64,000 nucleotides of DNA from Lachnospiraceae bacterium (GTDB lineage: Bacteria; Bacillota; Clostridia; Lachnospirales; Lachnospiraceae), in contig JAIKZD010000032.1 in the NCBI GenBank assembly GCA_024682555.1, positions 1 through 64,000 on the forward strand, in the 5' to 3' direction. The notes beneath the pieces are model-generated. The model worked only from the letters and a program-made list of their open reading frames with translations, was not told the DNA's origin and searched no databases. The first letter of the stretch is position 1. Each line of letters opens with the position of its first letter. Of this stretch, positions 48,529-58,336 are shown piece after piece. Position numbers and translations under genes: made by a program.

Positions 48529-51500
48529 ATGACCGGATTTATAAATACAATGAAACGCCTTTTGGCAGGGATCCTTACGGCGGGACTTATCGTTACAGCT
48601 TTGCCTGGCGAGGCTCCTGCGTCAGAATTAAATACGGCGGGCAGTATAGATGCCGGCACGGGATCGGAGATCTCGGATCCCGGGACGGTTATGCTTGACG
48701 CTTCGGGAAAAAGCGCTGATGAATCCGGCGTTGAAGCGGTATATAGCGATACAGCAGCAAATAGCAATGAAGTAGCAAATCGCGATGATGTGACAGAGAA
48801 AGCAGCAGAAGATAACGATGCCGAAACACCATCCGGTTCAGGAGATGTTTTGGAGCCTTTGGATGGATCCGAGACCGGACTGACGCAGGATACGGATGAG
48901 CCGGAAACAGATGAAACGGAAGCCGCTGAGTCCGCTGAGTCTGAAGCAACAGAGGCGAGCGATCCCGACAGCCTTGCGGGACTCGGCTACAAGATCGTTG
49001 TTATACAGAAGACATATAATGATACCAACGAATTTACGCCGGGTAATAAAATGCTGCTGACCGGTGAGAACGAATATACCGTTACCGGTGATTTTTCCTT
49101 TACAGTCAGGTGCAATACCAATGATAACTTTTACAAACCCTATGTTACTCTCAGTCCGTTTGTTCTCGACGGCTCAAAGTCTGAAGACGGGGCGAAGGGG
49201 ACATATACCTATAATGTAACGGCAGAGATGCTTAAAAATGCCACCGATGCAGAAAATGCCGATGATGACGGATATCATAAGGTACTTTTTATAGGACACG
49301 GCCGGTATGGATGTAAATATCTTGAATCTTCATTGTTTAAGAGCGTCTCGTTTGTATCCAGGGGTAAGTTAATGGAATATACAAACGGTCCCATCGAGAT
49401 AGAAAGGGGCGGTCAGTTCAAGTATTATGACGGCGATGATGTCTATATAACCGGTCTGTCGGGGGGAAATCCAAATACGGATTTTGTGGAAGTTTCGATC
49501 GGAAATAATCAAAAGCTCTATGGCGACCTTTTTCCAAATGAGACCGAAAACGGGGAGCTTTTCTGTCTTGGATCCCTTGCCAGCAGTTTTAATCTTGAAA
49601 TAAAAGCAAAACCTCTTAAGGCAGGAGCCATTACCGCAAGAGGTACCGATTATTCTGATAACGATGTGGACGGCTGTAAGATAACCTGCCAGGTTTCACC
49701 CGTTGACGGCGGTAAGAATGTTATCTGCAGGGAAAATGAAAGCGTCAGGGTGGAACTTAAACCAAGCAGCCCGTATTTCATAGAATCGTATTATATCAAT
49801 AGCATGATCGCAAAGATCAGGGCAGGAAACGGGACACAGGAAGAGATCGCGCTTAATTATGACGAAAGCAAAAAAGTGTATTACTGTGTAGTTCCTTTTG
49901 AAAAGCTTGCAAAGGGGGCTGTCAGCGATACTCCTTCCGTTGAGATCAGTGTGTGTGTAAAAAAAGGTGACGCTTCCATACCTGTAAAGATCGTTGATGA
50001 TAAGGGAAAGACTGTTCCCGGTGCAACGGTAACCTGGCAGAATAATGTGGATGCTTTAAAGCCGCTTGTAAACGGAAAGATATTATGTCCCGTTAACAAT
50101 GATCTTTGTGTGGACGCATTACCTGCCGCGGGATACAGGATCGCCTCGATCAAAGCGTCGTTCAAAGGCGGAAAGACAGCAGAAGGCACTAACGATTATG
50201 GGACACACGGCAGGCTTAACCTTTTTCAGACGATGGGTTATGATCTGAAAGACTGTACCGGTATTACAGTAACGGTTTCGCGTAATGAAGGCACGGATGT
50301 TGCCATAAGCGGTGAACTCCTGGAACGTAAGGAGGCTAACAACACTACTGACAAAAAAACTGAGCTGGATGCTTCGGAGCTTAAGGCAAAATACGGTCTT
50401 TCGGTCAAGGGACTTGACAGCAGCAATAAGGCAAGTGACAAGGAGCTTGTCCTGACCTTTAAGCTTGATGCCATAAAGGAATCTCTTGAAGGGATCGAGT
50501 GTGTTATCGGTAGACCGGATGATCCGGGTATGGCGGCTTACGGTTTTAAACCGGATCTTGAAGGAACGGAAAAGAAGAGCGGAAATACGGTCACGTATAC
50601 ATACAGGCTGAAGGCCGAAGATGTGATCAGGGCCTGGGACCAGGGCTGGGATATTGATATTAAGATAACAACTAGAAAAGAAATGCGGACGATCTGGATG
50701 GACAGGCGTGCGTTTTTCCATTCATATACCAAAATTGAACTGAATAAAGACGGAACTAAGAAATCGGGCGACGAGATAAATCGTTATAATTTTTATTCCC
50801 GCTTTTTCCCGCGCAACGACACATCATCAAAGCAGCTGTTTGTGGTCACCGGGATCAGCAATGCCACAGAGTATAAAGATCTGTATGATAATTATGAGAT
50901 AGATAAGGTAATGCAGGGCGATACCGTCCTTAAGCCGATGCAGGATTCATATAAATCATCCCCGGAAGTAAAAAAACCCGATATGAAGACAATGGTTTAC
51001 TATGAGAGCCTTCCGGTCATGGAGGATGATATCATCACGGTCACCCTGAAACCGAAGGCTGTAACGGAAGATAAGACTTTTGATGTTACAGTCAACGGCA
51101 GTAACAGCACGTTCATGCCGGCTGATAAGAGTATATTCTTTGATGAAGATAATGGGAAATGGACTGTCAGCAAGGATGCCTCAGCTGTCGCCTTTACTGT
51201 AACAACGAATGATACGGCAATCGTTCCGTATGCCGAACTGTGGACTATCGACAGTGAAAACGGGGAGCCCATAGCAAAAATAGATGATCTTACGGGCACA
51301 TATAAATATGATAAGGATCATTCCAAAAGAATACTCACGGTAAATACCCTGGCTACTAAGCTTTCGGGGAGGGCTGTATTAATAAGGGAAACTGCCGCAC
51401 CGGATAAGGTGATTTCAGTTTCATATGATCCCAAACATGTTACTAAACCGTGCTTTAGTATCGAAGGGGCAGAAGATTTCATCGAAGGGACATATTTAAA

Positions 51501-54500
51501 TATGTCACATGACAACACCGTCAGGATACCTGCAAAAGCTTTCGGAAAAGTGACCGTAACGGCCGAAGCCCTGGATCATTATAAGCTTACCGGAATAATT
51601 GTGGACGGCGTGCCCGTTAAAGGATCGGAGAAGACCGGCAAGGCTGCCTTCATGGTGGAAGGGGATGATATAACGGTAAGCCTTGAAGACGAAGGCATAC
51701 CTGCCATGTACATGAAAGATCTGCAGATCCAAAACAAAGGAAAGATCAGCCTGACATCTGAATACATTTCCTCCGAAAAGGGAGCCAACCTCGTCGTGAG
51801 GAAAGGGACTAAGGAAGATCCAGCCATTGAGATCACGGAAGTCAGCACAAAGCCTTCCGTTCCGGGATTTGCCAAAAGGACGTCGGACAGAAAGGGAGTC
51901 ATCATCGATGCCACAATGGCGTCGGACGGCTATCCCAATGTAGCCGTAACAGTTAAATATGAGAATAACGGGAAAAAGGAAGAGCAGACCGTAAACTATG
52001 TAGTTGAGCAGAAACCGAAGGTAACCCTTTCGGGAGCGGTTGTTGATAAGAAAACAGGAGACGTCTCCATCAGGCAGACCAGGGGAACCACGGCTATATA
52101 TCCGATGTCGGTCAATAATGGTGCGAATATCGGACGTGTGCTCGGTGCTACCCCCGTGATCTCCGGGTCTTATGAGTCTTTGCAGGATATGTCCGTGGAA
52201 GTAGATAAGGATAAAAAAGCCCTTGTCGTTAAGACCTTCAAACCCGTTGATGACCCGGATTACGGCATTATCAACGAAACGGTCGAGACGTTTACCGTAG
52301 ATCTCTTCGAGGATTATCTTTCTCATCCGAAGCATGTGGGCGGACCGTTTACCGTGACCGTGCTTCCGGATACGACAGCTTTTGCGGCACCGGATGTCAA
52401 GGTTATAAACGCAACGGATGTAAATATGAAGATTTCCCTTGCATGCCCGAGGAATATTTCAAACTATGCCAATCTGTTTTATAAGATAACGGCAACGGCG
52501 AAAACAGAAATCCCGCAATATTCTAATATGAGATCACCTACTATATTCATTCCCGCTTCGGAAGGCTCATGCAGTTTGATACTCTCCAAAAACAATCCCG
52601 GAGAAGGCGCAAAGGTGACCTATGACATCGCAGCAAAGATCATCCGGATCAAAGATATTGCAGGATATGATGCGGGAAACCAGACACTTAAGGATACGGC
52701 CATAACTATCAAAGAAGGCGCAGAAAAAGAGTTAAAGAACCAGTCAACAAAGGATCCGGCATATGAAACGAAGTTTTCTCTTAATAAAAAGACGACAACC
52801 TTTATTGCCGGGGAAAAAGACATCCTGCTCGCAACGGGTAAGTTCTCCAAGGACACCACATTCTGCAGCATCGGAAAAGCATGGATCACGGGCCCTGACG
52901 GAACCGTATGTCCGGGTTTTGAAACCGGTGTGGAAGGAAGCAGACTTGTCATAACGGAGGACGGTCAGGTCATAAAGATTCTTGACAGTTCTTCTGCTAA
53001 CCTAGTACCCGGTGGAAAATATACACTTGCAGCGACCCCGGAACTTCCCGGTGGAGTTTTATCGACATATTCCGTTCCCGCCACGCTCGCGCTTACGGTA
53101 AAGCCTGCTGTTACGGGAATAGAGCTCAGCGCTCCGTCAACCTCGATCTATAGGCCCGCAGGTAAGGCGGCAACAATGAAACTTGCGGTTTCGGTCAGGG
53201 GATATTCCGATCCGGATGATCCGGCAGCAAAGGAAATAAAGCCTGCAAACAGCTCGCTAAGCTATACCGTAACAAGCACTGACATCGAAAACGTTGAAAA
53301 ATATATAACCTGCAAAAACGGGACCATAACCGTGTCAAAGGATCTTGTTCTGTCCGGGAATTCTTCAAATGACAGATTTACAGTCACTGCCGTGGCGCAG
53401 GATCTTGGTACGGACGGCGTGACTTCCGATCCGCTTGAATTCACTATCGTCTCCTCCTGTATGGAACCGAAGGTCATGGATATCGGAGATGTCAGAGGCG
53501 AAACAGGCAAAGCGGTTCCCGAAGGTGAATTGTCAGATGCGTATAACGGAAAAGAACTGAAGGTTTATGTTTCGGGATCGAATAGGCCGATCACCTGTGA
53601 AGAGCTTAAGAATATGCTTATCACCGTATCTCCCGCCACAGGCCTTGCCTTTGATGATGACTACAGGGCGGTAGTCACCAAACCCGGAACCTACACGGTT
53701 AAGGTTACCTGCAACGATGGCGGGAAAAAATCGCTTTCAGCAAGATTTACCGTAAAGAGCGATGAATTTAAGGATGTTCCGTATTCGGTAAATGTTTACA
53801 GAATACCGGCTGCCGGTCTTGTTTCACTTATCCCGGATCCGGAAACAAAGCTCCCCTGGCTTGATAACTCTGTGAATACGGATTTCCTGTATCTTCTCGG
53901 AGTGGAAGTCAACGCAGAGACGGAAAATAACTGTGTTGCGAATACCGGGTATAAGGTTGAGGCAAAAAATGCCAAAATACTGAAATCCGGAGACCTTAAG
54001 AAAGCAACCGGCATGAATCCGCCTGAAAATCTCTGCTATGTCATGCCGAATGAAGGCGCGGATACTGTCACGATAACCGTAAAGAGTACTGACAAAAAGA
54101 TAAAATATGATGAGAGCTATGTCATAAGACTTGATGACAGTGTCAAAAAACTCATCCCCGAAAAGAGTTATACACTGTATGAGCAGGATATGGTGATGCG
54201 TGAATACAAGTTCAGCCTGTCCGGGGAAACGCAGTTGGCTGCCGGCAACATTGCCTGTATGAGGTTTGTTCCCGCAGAGGATGCATTCACAAAGGCTGAT
54301 GCATATTATAATGCGAAAAAACTGTGCTCCTTCTTAAATGGATATAATGAAGATGAAGGAAAGCCTGTTTTCGAAGTGACCAGGGATTACCGGAACGGTC
54401 TGACCGATCTGACCCTGGCGGGAGTAATGACCGTTCCCATAGGAACATATCCGGTTTATGCAACTCTTTATGAAGGCAGATATGAAACCGTTAATGAAGG

Positions 54501-54960
54501 CGAGGATGATGAGCATACCGAGTTCATCCCGGTCAAAGCTCTTTCGACGACCCAAAAGGTCACGTTTAAGTTAATAAAGGTGCCTGTGCCCAAGGCGGCA
54601 CTGAATACCGAGGTTGAGATCAAAAACCAGAGAGGTGAATACGGGATCATTGAATTCAAATCGTTCTCGGATGCCACGAAGGCAGTAAGTGCCGAAGCCT
54701 TAAGTATAAACAATAATGGGACTGTAAACCGGTTCAGAAATTACTTCCAGGCTGAGGTGATGCCGGACGGGAGTGCGGTCAAACTTACCAGGCGGGCGGA
54801 TATGCCCCCGGTTCCTGATCAATATACAGAGATAAAAACCGTGAACGGAGAGCAGGTAAAAACCATCAGCGGGTGGATCAGATACAGCATAGGCGCCGTG
54901 AATGGGAATCCTTTATATTCGGTTAAAAAAACCGAGATGGTAACCGTGATCATAAAATAG
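48529..54960 (+). CDS. Giant secreted multidomain protein of unknown function
   Basis: The 2143-residue product has a signal peptide (about residues 1-31, hydrophobic LLAGILTAGLIVTALPG) and then an acidic Ser/Thr/Glu-rich linker to about residue 150. The rest is a long series of beta-rich modules with many KVTVT/TVTVS-type strands, in the style of Ig-like or MucBP-like surface proteins, though no named domain is certain. I see no LPxTG, no membrane anchor and no catalytic motif, so it may be released or held by an unknown mechanism. A strong AGGAGG site precedes it and a terminator follows. It is flanked by imperfect repeats. Confidence 0.8.
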   Translation: MTGFINTMKRLLAGILTAGLIVTALPGEAPASELNTAGSIDAGTGSEISDPGTVMLDASGKSADESGVEAVYSDTAANSNEVANRDDVTEKAAEDNDAETPSGSGDVLEPLDGSETGLTQDTDEPETDETEAAESAESEATEASDPDSLAGLGYKIVVIQKTYNDTNEFTPGNKMLLTGENEYTVTGDFSFTVRCNTNDNFYKPYVTLSPFVLDGSKSEDGAKGTYTYNVTAEMLKNATDAENADDDGYHKVLFIGHGRYGCKYLESSLFKSVSFVSRGKLMEYTNGPIEIERGGQFKYYDGDDVYITGLSGGNPNTDFVEVSIGNNQKLYGDLFPNETENGELFCLGSLASSFNLEIKAKPLKAGAITARGTDYSDNDVDGCKITCQVSPVDGGKNVICRENESVRVELKPSSPYFIESYYINSMIAKIRAGNGTQEEIALNYDESKKVYYCVVPFEKLAKGAVSDTPSVEISVCVKKGDASIPVKIVDDKGKTVPGATVTWQNNVDALKPLVNGKILCPVNNDLCVDALPAAGYRIASIKASFKGGKTAEGTNDYGTHGRLNLFQTMGYDLKDCTGITVTVSRNEGTDVAISGELLERKEANNTTDKKTELDASELKAKYGLSVKGLDSSNKASDKELVLTFKLDAIKESLEGIECVIGRPDDPGMAAYGFKPDLEGTEKKSGNTVTYTYRLKAEDVIRAWDQGWDIDIKITTRKEMRTIWMDRRAFFHSYTKIELNKDGTKKSGDEINRYNFYSRFFPRNDTSSKQLFVVTGISNATEYKDLYDNYEIDKVMQGDTVLKPMQDSYKSSPEVKKPDMKTMVYYESLPVMEDDIITVTLKPKAVTEDKTFDVTVNGSNSTFMPADKSIFFDEDNGKWTVSKDASAVAFTVTTNDTAIVPYAELWTIDSENGEPIAKIDDLTGTYKYDKDHSKRILTVNTLATKLSGRAVLIRETAAPDKVISVSYDPKHVTKPCFSIEGAEDFIEGTYLNMSHDNTVRIPAKAFGKVTVTAEALDHYKLTGIIVDGVPVKGSEKTGKAAFMVEGDDITVSLEDEGIPAMYMKDLQIQNKGKISLTSEYISSEKGANLVVRKGTKEDPAIEITEVSTKPSVPGFAKRTSDRKGVIIDATMASDGYPNVAVTVKYENNGKKEEQTVNYVVEQKPKVTLSGAVVDKKTGDVSIRQTRGTTAIYPMSVNNGANIGRVLGATPVISGSYESLQDMSVEVDKDKKALVVKTFKPVDDPDYGIINETVETFTVDLFEDYLSHPKHVGGPFTVTVLPDTTAFAAPDVKVINATDVNMKISLACPRNISNYANLFYKITATAKTEIPQYSNMRSPTIFIPASEGSCSLILSKNNPGEGAKVTYDIAAKIIRIKDIAGYDAGNQTLKDTAITIKEGAEKELKNQSTKDPAYETKFSLNKKTTTFIAGEKDILLATGKFSKDTTFCSIGKAWITGPDGTVCPGFETGVEGSRLVITEDGQVIKILDSSSANLVPGGKYTLAATPELPGGVLSTYSVPATLALTVKPAVTGIELSAPSTSIYRPAGKAATMKLAVSVRGYSDPDDPAAKEIKPANSSLSYTVTSTDIENVEKYITCKNGTITVSKDLVLSGNSSNDRFTVTAVAQDLGTDGVTSDPLEFTIVSSCMEPKVMDIGDVRGETGKAVPEGELSDAYNGKELKVYVSGSNRPITCEELKNMLITVSPATGLAFDDDYRAVVTKPGTYTVKVTCNDGGKKSLSARFTVKSDEFKDVPYSVNVYRIPAAGLVSLIPDPETKLPWLDNSVNTDFLYLLGVEVNAETENNCVANTGYKVEAKNAKILKSGDLKKATGMNPPENLCYVMPNEGADTVTITVKSTDKKIKYDESYVIRLDDSVKKLIPEKSYTLYEQDMVMREYKFSLSGETQLAAGNIACMRFVPAEDAFTKADAYYNAKKLCSFLNGYNEDEGKPVFEVTRDYRNGLTDLTLAGVMTVPIGTYPVYATLYEGRYETVNEGEDDEHTEFIPVKALSTTQKVTFKLIKVPVPKAALNTEVEIKNQRGEYGIIEFKSFSDATKAVSAEALSINNNGTVNRFRNYFQAEVMPDGSAVKLTRRADMPPVPDQYTEIKTVNGEQVKTISGWIRYSIGAVNGNPLYSVKKTEMVTVIIK

Positions 54961-54993
54961 CAGTAAGCGTAAATAGATAAACAATATCGGACA

Positions 54994-55042
54994 ACAGGTG
55001 TGAAAGGCCCGCGGAAGACCGGTCTTTTGCACCTGTCTTTTT
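54994..55042 (+). terminator. Terminator of the giant gene
   Basis: ACAGGTG (54994-55000) pairs with CACCTGT (55030-55036), with further pairing inside (TGAAA/TTTTG), followed by CTTTTT. Confidence 0.75.
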
Positions 55043-55092
55043 GTATACTTTTAGGATGTATCGCACTGTAAAAGTTGATAGTATAATCCCAT
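55041..55092 (+). repeat. Imperfect 52-bp direct repeat, right copy
   Basis: This copy matches 48364-48415 with the same spacing and a GTATAAT element, but no gene follows it. It may be the promoter of a lost second copy of the giant gene. Confidence 0.55.
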
Positions 55093-55105
55093 CTTTGACA
55101 CCTAA

Positions 55106-55147
55106 AAAGCCGCAATCCAAGTAAACATCTAGGATTCCGGCTTTATT
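55106..55147 (+). terminator. Strong hairpin terminator
   Basis: AAAGCCGCAATCC (55106-55118) pairs with GGATTCCGGCTTT (55132-55144) with one internal mismatch, followed by ATTATTAT. After it, ATGAAATGCGTAATGTCTTTC (55156) starts an 18-codon ORF that recalls the MRCALS gene start. Confidence 0.7.
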
Positions 55148-55297
55148 ATTATCACATGAAATGCGTAATGTCTTTCGAAATGGAAGCCTTGCCTACGGCA
55201 AGCCTTTGAATATAAGATGAAGGGCGTAAGATTATGCCAGACTCGTACTGTTAGACAAGCGGATATGAACCTGGTGTGGCCACAGACGGACCATTTC

Positions 55298-55540
55298 TTA
55301 CAGACCCTTGGTTCTTCTGATTATTCCTGCTATTACCTTCGGTGTTGTCAGTTCATAATCGGTATGAAAGCCTGCATTCTTATGTAATGCGTCAGTAAGC
55401 TCGTCCTCGTATAGCACGGAATATATCCCTGGTCGGAAACTTTTCTCATTTCCATATGTCTAAGAGTCTTTATGATCTCTTCGCAGGTGTATTTTTCACC
55501 CAGTTCTTTTTCAAGTATATCGTGGATAATTGCTTGATAA
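55298..55540 (-). pseudogene. C-terminal fragment of an IS1634/IS4-type transposase, frameshifted
   Basis: On the minus strand one frame reads EKYTCEEIIKTLRHMEMRKV...GYIPCYTRT and then the next frame continues LTDALHKNAGFHTDYELTTP to a stop at 55298. This is the usual end of IS1634-like transposases. There is one frameshift and no N-terminal part, so it is inactive debris. Confidence 0.6.
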
Positions 55541-55900
55541 TATCAAAGACTGAAGAATGTTATAAGGGTGACGATGGGTATGTCTTTGATGTTAGGAACT
55601 CTACAAAGGGAAAATATGGAACCAGAAAAGTTTTCCTAACACCAAGAGCAGCTAAGATTGTTAAAATGATTATGGAACTTAACCCCGATGGAAAATGTTC
55701 CCAAGAGCCTTCATAAGTGCAGGAAAACATATGCGACGCGACTGATTAATGCAAGAGTTGATGAAAGTGTCATACGATCGCAGATGGGGCACATTGATTT
55801 CTCAACAACCAGAGGGTTTTATTACTTTAATAATCGAAACGAGGATGAAGCCCGTAAAATGGTCATGGAAGCATTAGTAACCAACAGTAACCTGACTTAA
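55541..55900 (+). pseudogene. Decayed tyrosine integrase fragment
   Basis: Frame 1 gives DVRNSTKGKYGTRKVFLTPRA and stops at 55716. Another frame from about 55705 gives LHKCRKTYATRLINARVDESVI, QMGHIDFSTTRGFYYF with the catalytic Arg/His and Tyr motifs. The segment between them is deleted and the N-terminal part is missing. It lies 50 bp inside the outer att copy, so it was the integrase of the older element, though it is at the opposite end from the present int. Confidence 0.75.
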
Positions 55901-55948
55901 AAGCTTTGGAAATGGTTGATAATAGGGCATTCCGCGATTCACCGAGTC

Positions 55949-55970
55949 GTTCGATTCCCGCGTGTCTCAC
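55949..55970 (+). repeat. Third partial copy of the tRNA-Lys end (outer att remnant)
   Basis: GTTCGATTCCCGCGTGTCTC plus AC are 22 bases identical to the T arm and 3' acceptor strand in attL and attR. The identity ends at the last base of the tRNA region. It marks the right edge of an earlier integration. Confidence 0.8.
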
Positions 55971-55978
55971 ACGTATAT

Positions 55979-56014
55979 AAGCCTTGAAAACACCGGGTTT
56001 CAGGGCTTTTTTAT
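55979..56014 (+). terminator. Terminator after the outer att remnant
   Basis: AAGCCTTGAAA pairs with TTTCAGGGCTT (one G-T) followed by TTTTTATT. It is probably the original tRNA-cluster terminator, now 41 kb from tRNA-Lys. Confidence 0.75.
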
Positions 56015-56112
56015 TATCCCGTGGGCACTTGTGTCGCATTGTATCCCCTTAGCTCATGTGGTAGAATTATTGAGAATGCTTTTGGCATATATTATGATCC
56101 CGAGGAAGATAA

Positions 56113-58311
56113 ATGAGGTTTGTCTTTATTACGGTGGGCGTGTTATCGGAACTCCTGCTGTTTGTGATAATCAGACAATTATATAAAACAAAAAAACAGC
56201 CCAACGTTTCTATTGCCCGCATATTAAATGCGGCTTTCGTAGCGGTGCTTTCAAATGTGATCATTGCGGTATCCCATGTCTGGTATATCAATATTTTTTC
56301 TTTTTCCATGTACTTTGTCAGCATGGATTTCATTACCTATTTTATGCTCTGCTTCACATATATTTATACAAACAGACTGCGTCATCTGGATATGTTTAAA
56401 AAGATCTGGCATTTTGTTATCTTGATCGATTCCGTAAGCCTGTTTGTGAGCATTTTTACCGGGCATATGTATTCCATGTATTCCATGGAGATAAGGGACG
56501 GGTCCACGGCTTACCAGACCCTGCCTACCCTTTTGTTCAATGTTCATCTGGCACTCTGTTATCTTCCCGTTATCATAGCGATAGTATTTCTGACGATATC
56601 CCTGGTAAACTCACAGGGCTTCTACAGATTCAAGTATATTCCGGTTCTCGCTTCTGTCTTTGTCATAGTGCTTCTTAATATCGCATATATGTATTTCAGC
56701 CTGCCCTTTGACTATTCCGTTCTCTTTTACGCGCTGGCGGGTCTTCTGCTTTTCTATTTTGCACTGTACTATGTACCGCGGAAACTGATGAGCAATACCC
56801 TGCAGCTTGCAGTGGATTCAATGAAGGAAGGCCTTTTGCTTTTCGATACCGATCAGAACTGCATATATATCAATAAAACCGCACGTGATACCTTCAATAT
56901 CTCAAAGGAGAGCTTCGGCTTCGATGATTATCCCGTGGGACTGTGGATAAGGGGAAGAGACCGGAAAAAGATCGGAGAATTTGAAGATACTTTTTCAATG
57001 TATATAGGAACGGTTCCTTCCAAGGTAAGGGTAGATTACAGAAAATGCATTGATTCAAAGAACCGCAGCATGGGCTCTTTTTTCCTGTTTGAGAATGTGA
57101 CGGAAGATTACAGCATGATGGAGAGCCTTAAAGAGGCCAGAGCCGAGGCAAACAGGGCAAATGCGGCAAAAAGCCTTTTCCTTGCAAATATGTCACATGA
57201 GATAAGGACTCCCATTAATTCCATCCTGGGAATGAATGAGATGATCTTAAGGGAATCCACCGACAGTAAGGTACTGGAATATGCTGATGATATCAGAAGC
57301 TCGGGGAATACGCTTTTATCACTGATAAATAATATTCTTGATTTTTCAAAGATCGAATCCGGCAAGATGGAGATACACCCCATCCCCTATAGTGTTCATC
57401 AGCTGATAAGGGAAAGCTATAATCTTGTGGCCCCGAGGGCTATGATAAAGGATCTTCCCATAGTGGTAAAATGCGCGCCGGACATTCCGGGAAAGCTGTA
57501 CGGGGATTCGGAACGGATCAAACAGGTCCTTGTAAATCTTCTCACGAACAGTATCAAGTACACCAGACAGGGTCAGGTGACTCTGGAGGCCGAATGGATT
57601 TTCGGAAAACAGCTTAAGTTTGTGGTATCCGATACCGGTCAGGGTATTTCTGCGGAAGATACTGGCAAGCTGTTTAAGATGTTTCAGAGGATCAATGAAG
57701 AAAAGAACAGGACTATAGAGGGAACGGGACTTGGCCTTGCCATAAGCCGGGAACTTTTAAACATGATGCAGGGAACGATATCCGTATCTTCTGTTTCCGG
57801 ACAGGGCTCCGAATTTACCGTTATGATCCCCCAGACGGTGATAGATGCCGAACCTATGGGAGAATTCAAACTTCAGAAAGAGCCTGTTTCGACACGGGCC
57901 ACCTATAAGGAAAGCTTTCACGCTCCGGATGCAAAGGTGCTTGTGGTTGATGATGTGGATCTTAATCTGAAACTTGTGGCGGCGCTGCTTAAAAAGACGC
58001 AGATCAGCCTGTCTCTGGTCAATGACGGAAACAAGGCAGTAGAGCTTTGCAAAGAAGAGGACTTTGACCTTATACTTATGGATCACATGATGCCGCCTCC
58101 GGACGGAATAGAGACGACAAGAATGATAAGGGATGCAGGAGGGCACAATGCGGGGATACCGGTTATAATGCTGACCGCAAATGCCATAGAGGGTTCCGAA
58201 GAGACCTATCTTGAGATGGGATTTGACGATTATCTGTCAAAACCGATACACAGCAATGACCTTGAAGACACCTTAAGCAGGCTCCTTCCAAAGGAAAAAG
58301 TCATTAAATGA
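56113..58311 (+). CDS. Hybrid sensor histidine kinase / response regulator
   Basis: A 732-residue protein: seven N-terminal membrane segments (about residues 1-235), a PAS-like domain (about 240-330), HisKA with His362 in NMSHEIRTP, an ATPase domain with N box (LVNLLTNSIKYTRQG) and G boxes (DTGQGIS; GTGLGLAIS), and a C-terminal receiver with Asp657 in LILMDHMMP. No separate output domain, so phosphotransfer to another protein is likely. The signal is unknown. It is the first intact chromosomal gene right of the integrated DNA. Confidence 0.93.
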   Translation: MRFVFITVGVLSELLLFVIIRQLYKTKKQPNVSIARILNAAFVAVLSNVIIAVSHVWYINIFSFSMYFVSMDFITYFMLCFTYIYTNRLRHLDMFKKIWHFVILIDSVSLFVSIFTGHMYSMYSMEIRDGSTAYQTLPTLLFNVHLALCYLPVIIAIVFLTISLVNSQGFYRFKYIPVLASVFVIVLLNIAYMYFSLPFDYSVLFYALAGLLLFYFALYYVPRKLMSNTLQLAVDSMKEGLLLFDTDQNCIYINKTARDTFNISKESFGFDDYPVGLWIRGRDRKKIGEFEDTFSMYIGTVPSKVRVDYRKCIDSKNRSMGSFFLFENVTEDYSMMESLKEARAEANRANAAKSLFLANMSHEIRTPINSILGMNEMILRESTDSKVLEYADDIRSSGNTLLSLINNILDFSKIESGKMEIHPIPYSVHQLIRESYNLVAPRAMIKDLPIVVKCAPDIPGKLYGDSERIKQVLVNLLTNSIKYTRQGQVTLEAEWIFGKQLKFVVSDTGQGISAEDTGKLFKMFQRINEEKNRTIEGTGLGLAISRELLNMMQGTISVSSVSGQGSEFTVMIPQTVIDAEPMGEFKLQKEPVSTRATYKESFHAPDAKVLVVDDVDLNLKLVAALLKKTQISLSLVNDGNKAVELCKEEDFDLILMDHMMPPPDGIETTRMIRDAGGHNAGIPVIMLTANAIEGSEETYLEMGFDDYLSKPIHSNDLEDTLSRLLPKEKVIK

Positions 58312-58336
58312 CGGCTGCCCCAAAGGGTATGGATCT

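Larger units (their letters stand above)
47853..55970. mobile_element. Remnant of an earlier element in the same tRNA-Lys site
   Basis: From attR to a third partial tRNA-Lys copy (55949-55970) lie phage head-gene stubs homologous in layout to 31.2-31.8 kb, a large secreted-protein gene, a decayed transposase tail and a decayed integrase beside the outer att copy. A tandem insertion followed by deletion explains this best. It is inferred from sequence layout. Confidence 0.65.

Noticed and set aside
48426..48698. 90-codon ORF overlapping the start of the giant gene
   Set aside because: The giant gene has an AGGAGG site and a signal peptide in its frame; the other ORF is a shadow.
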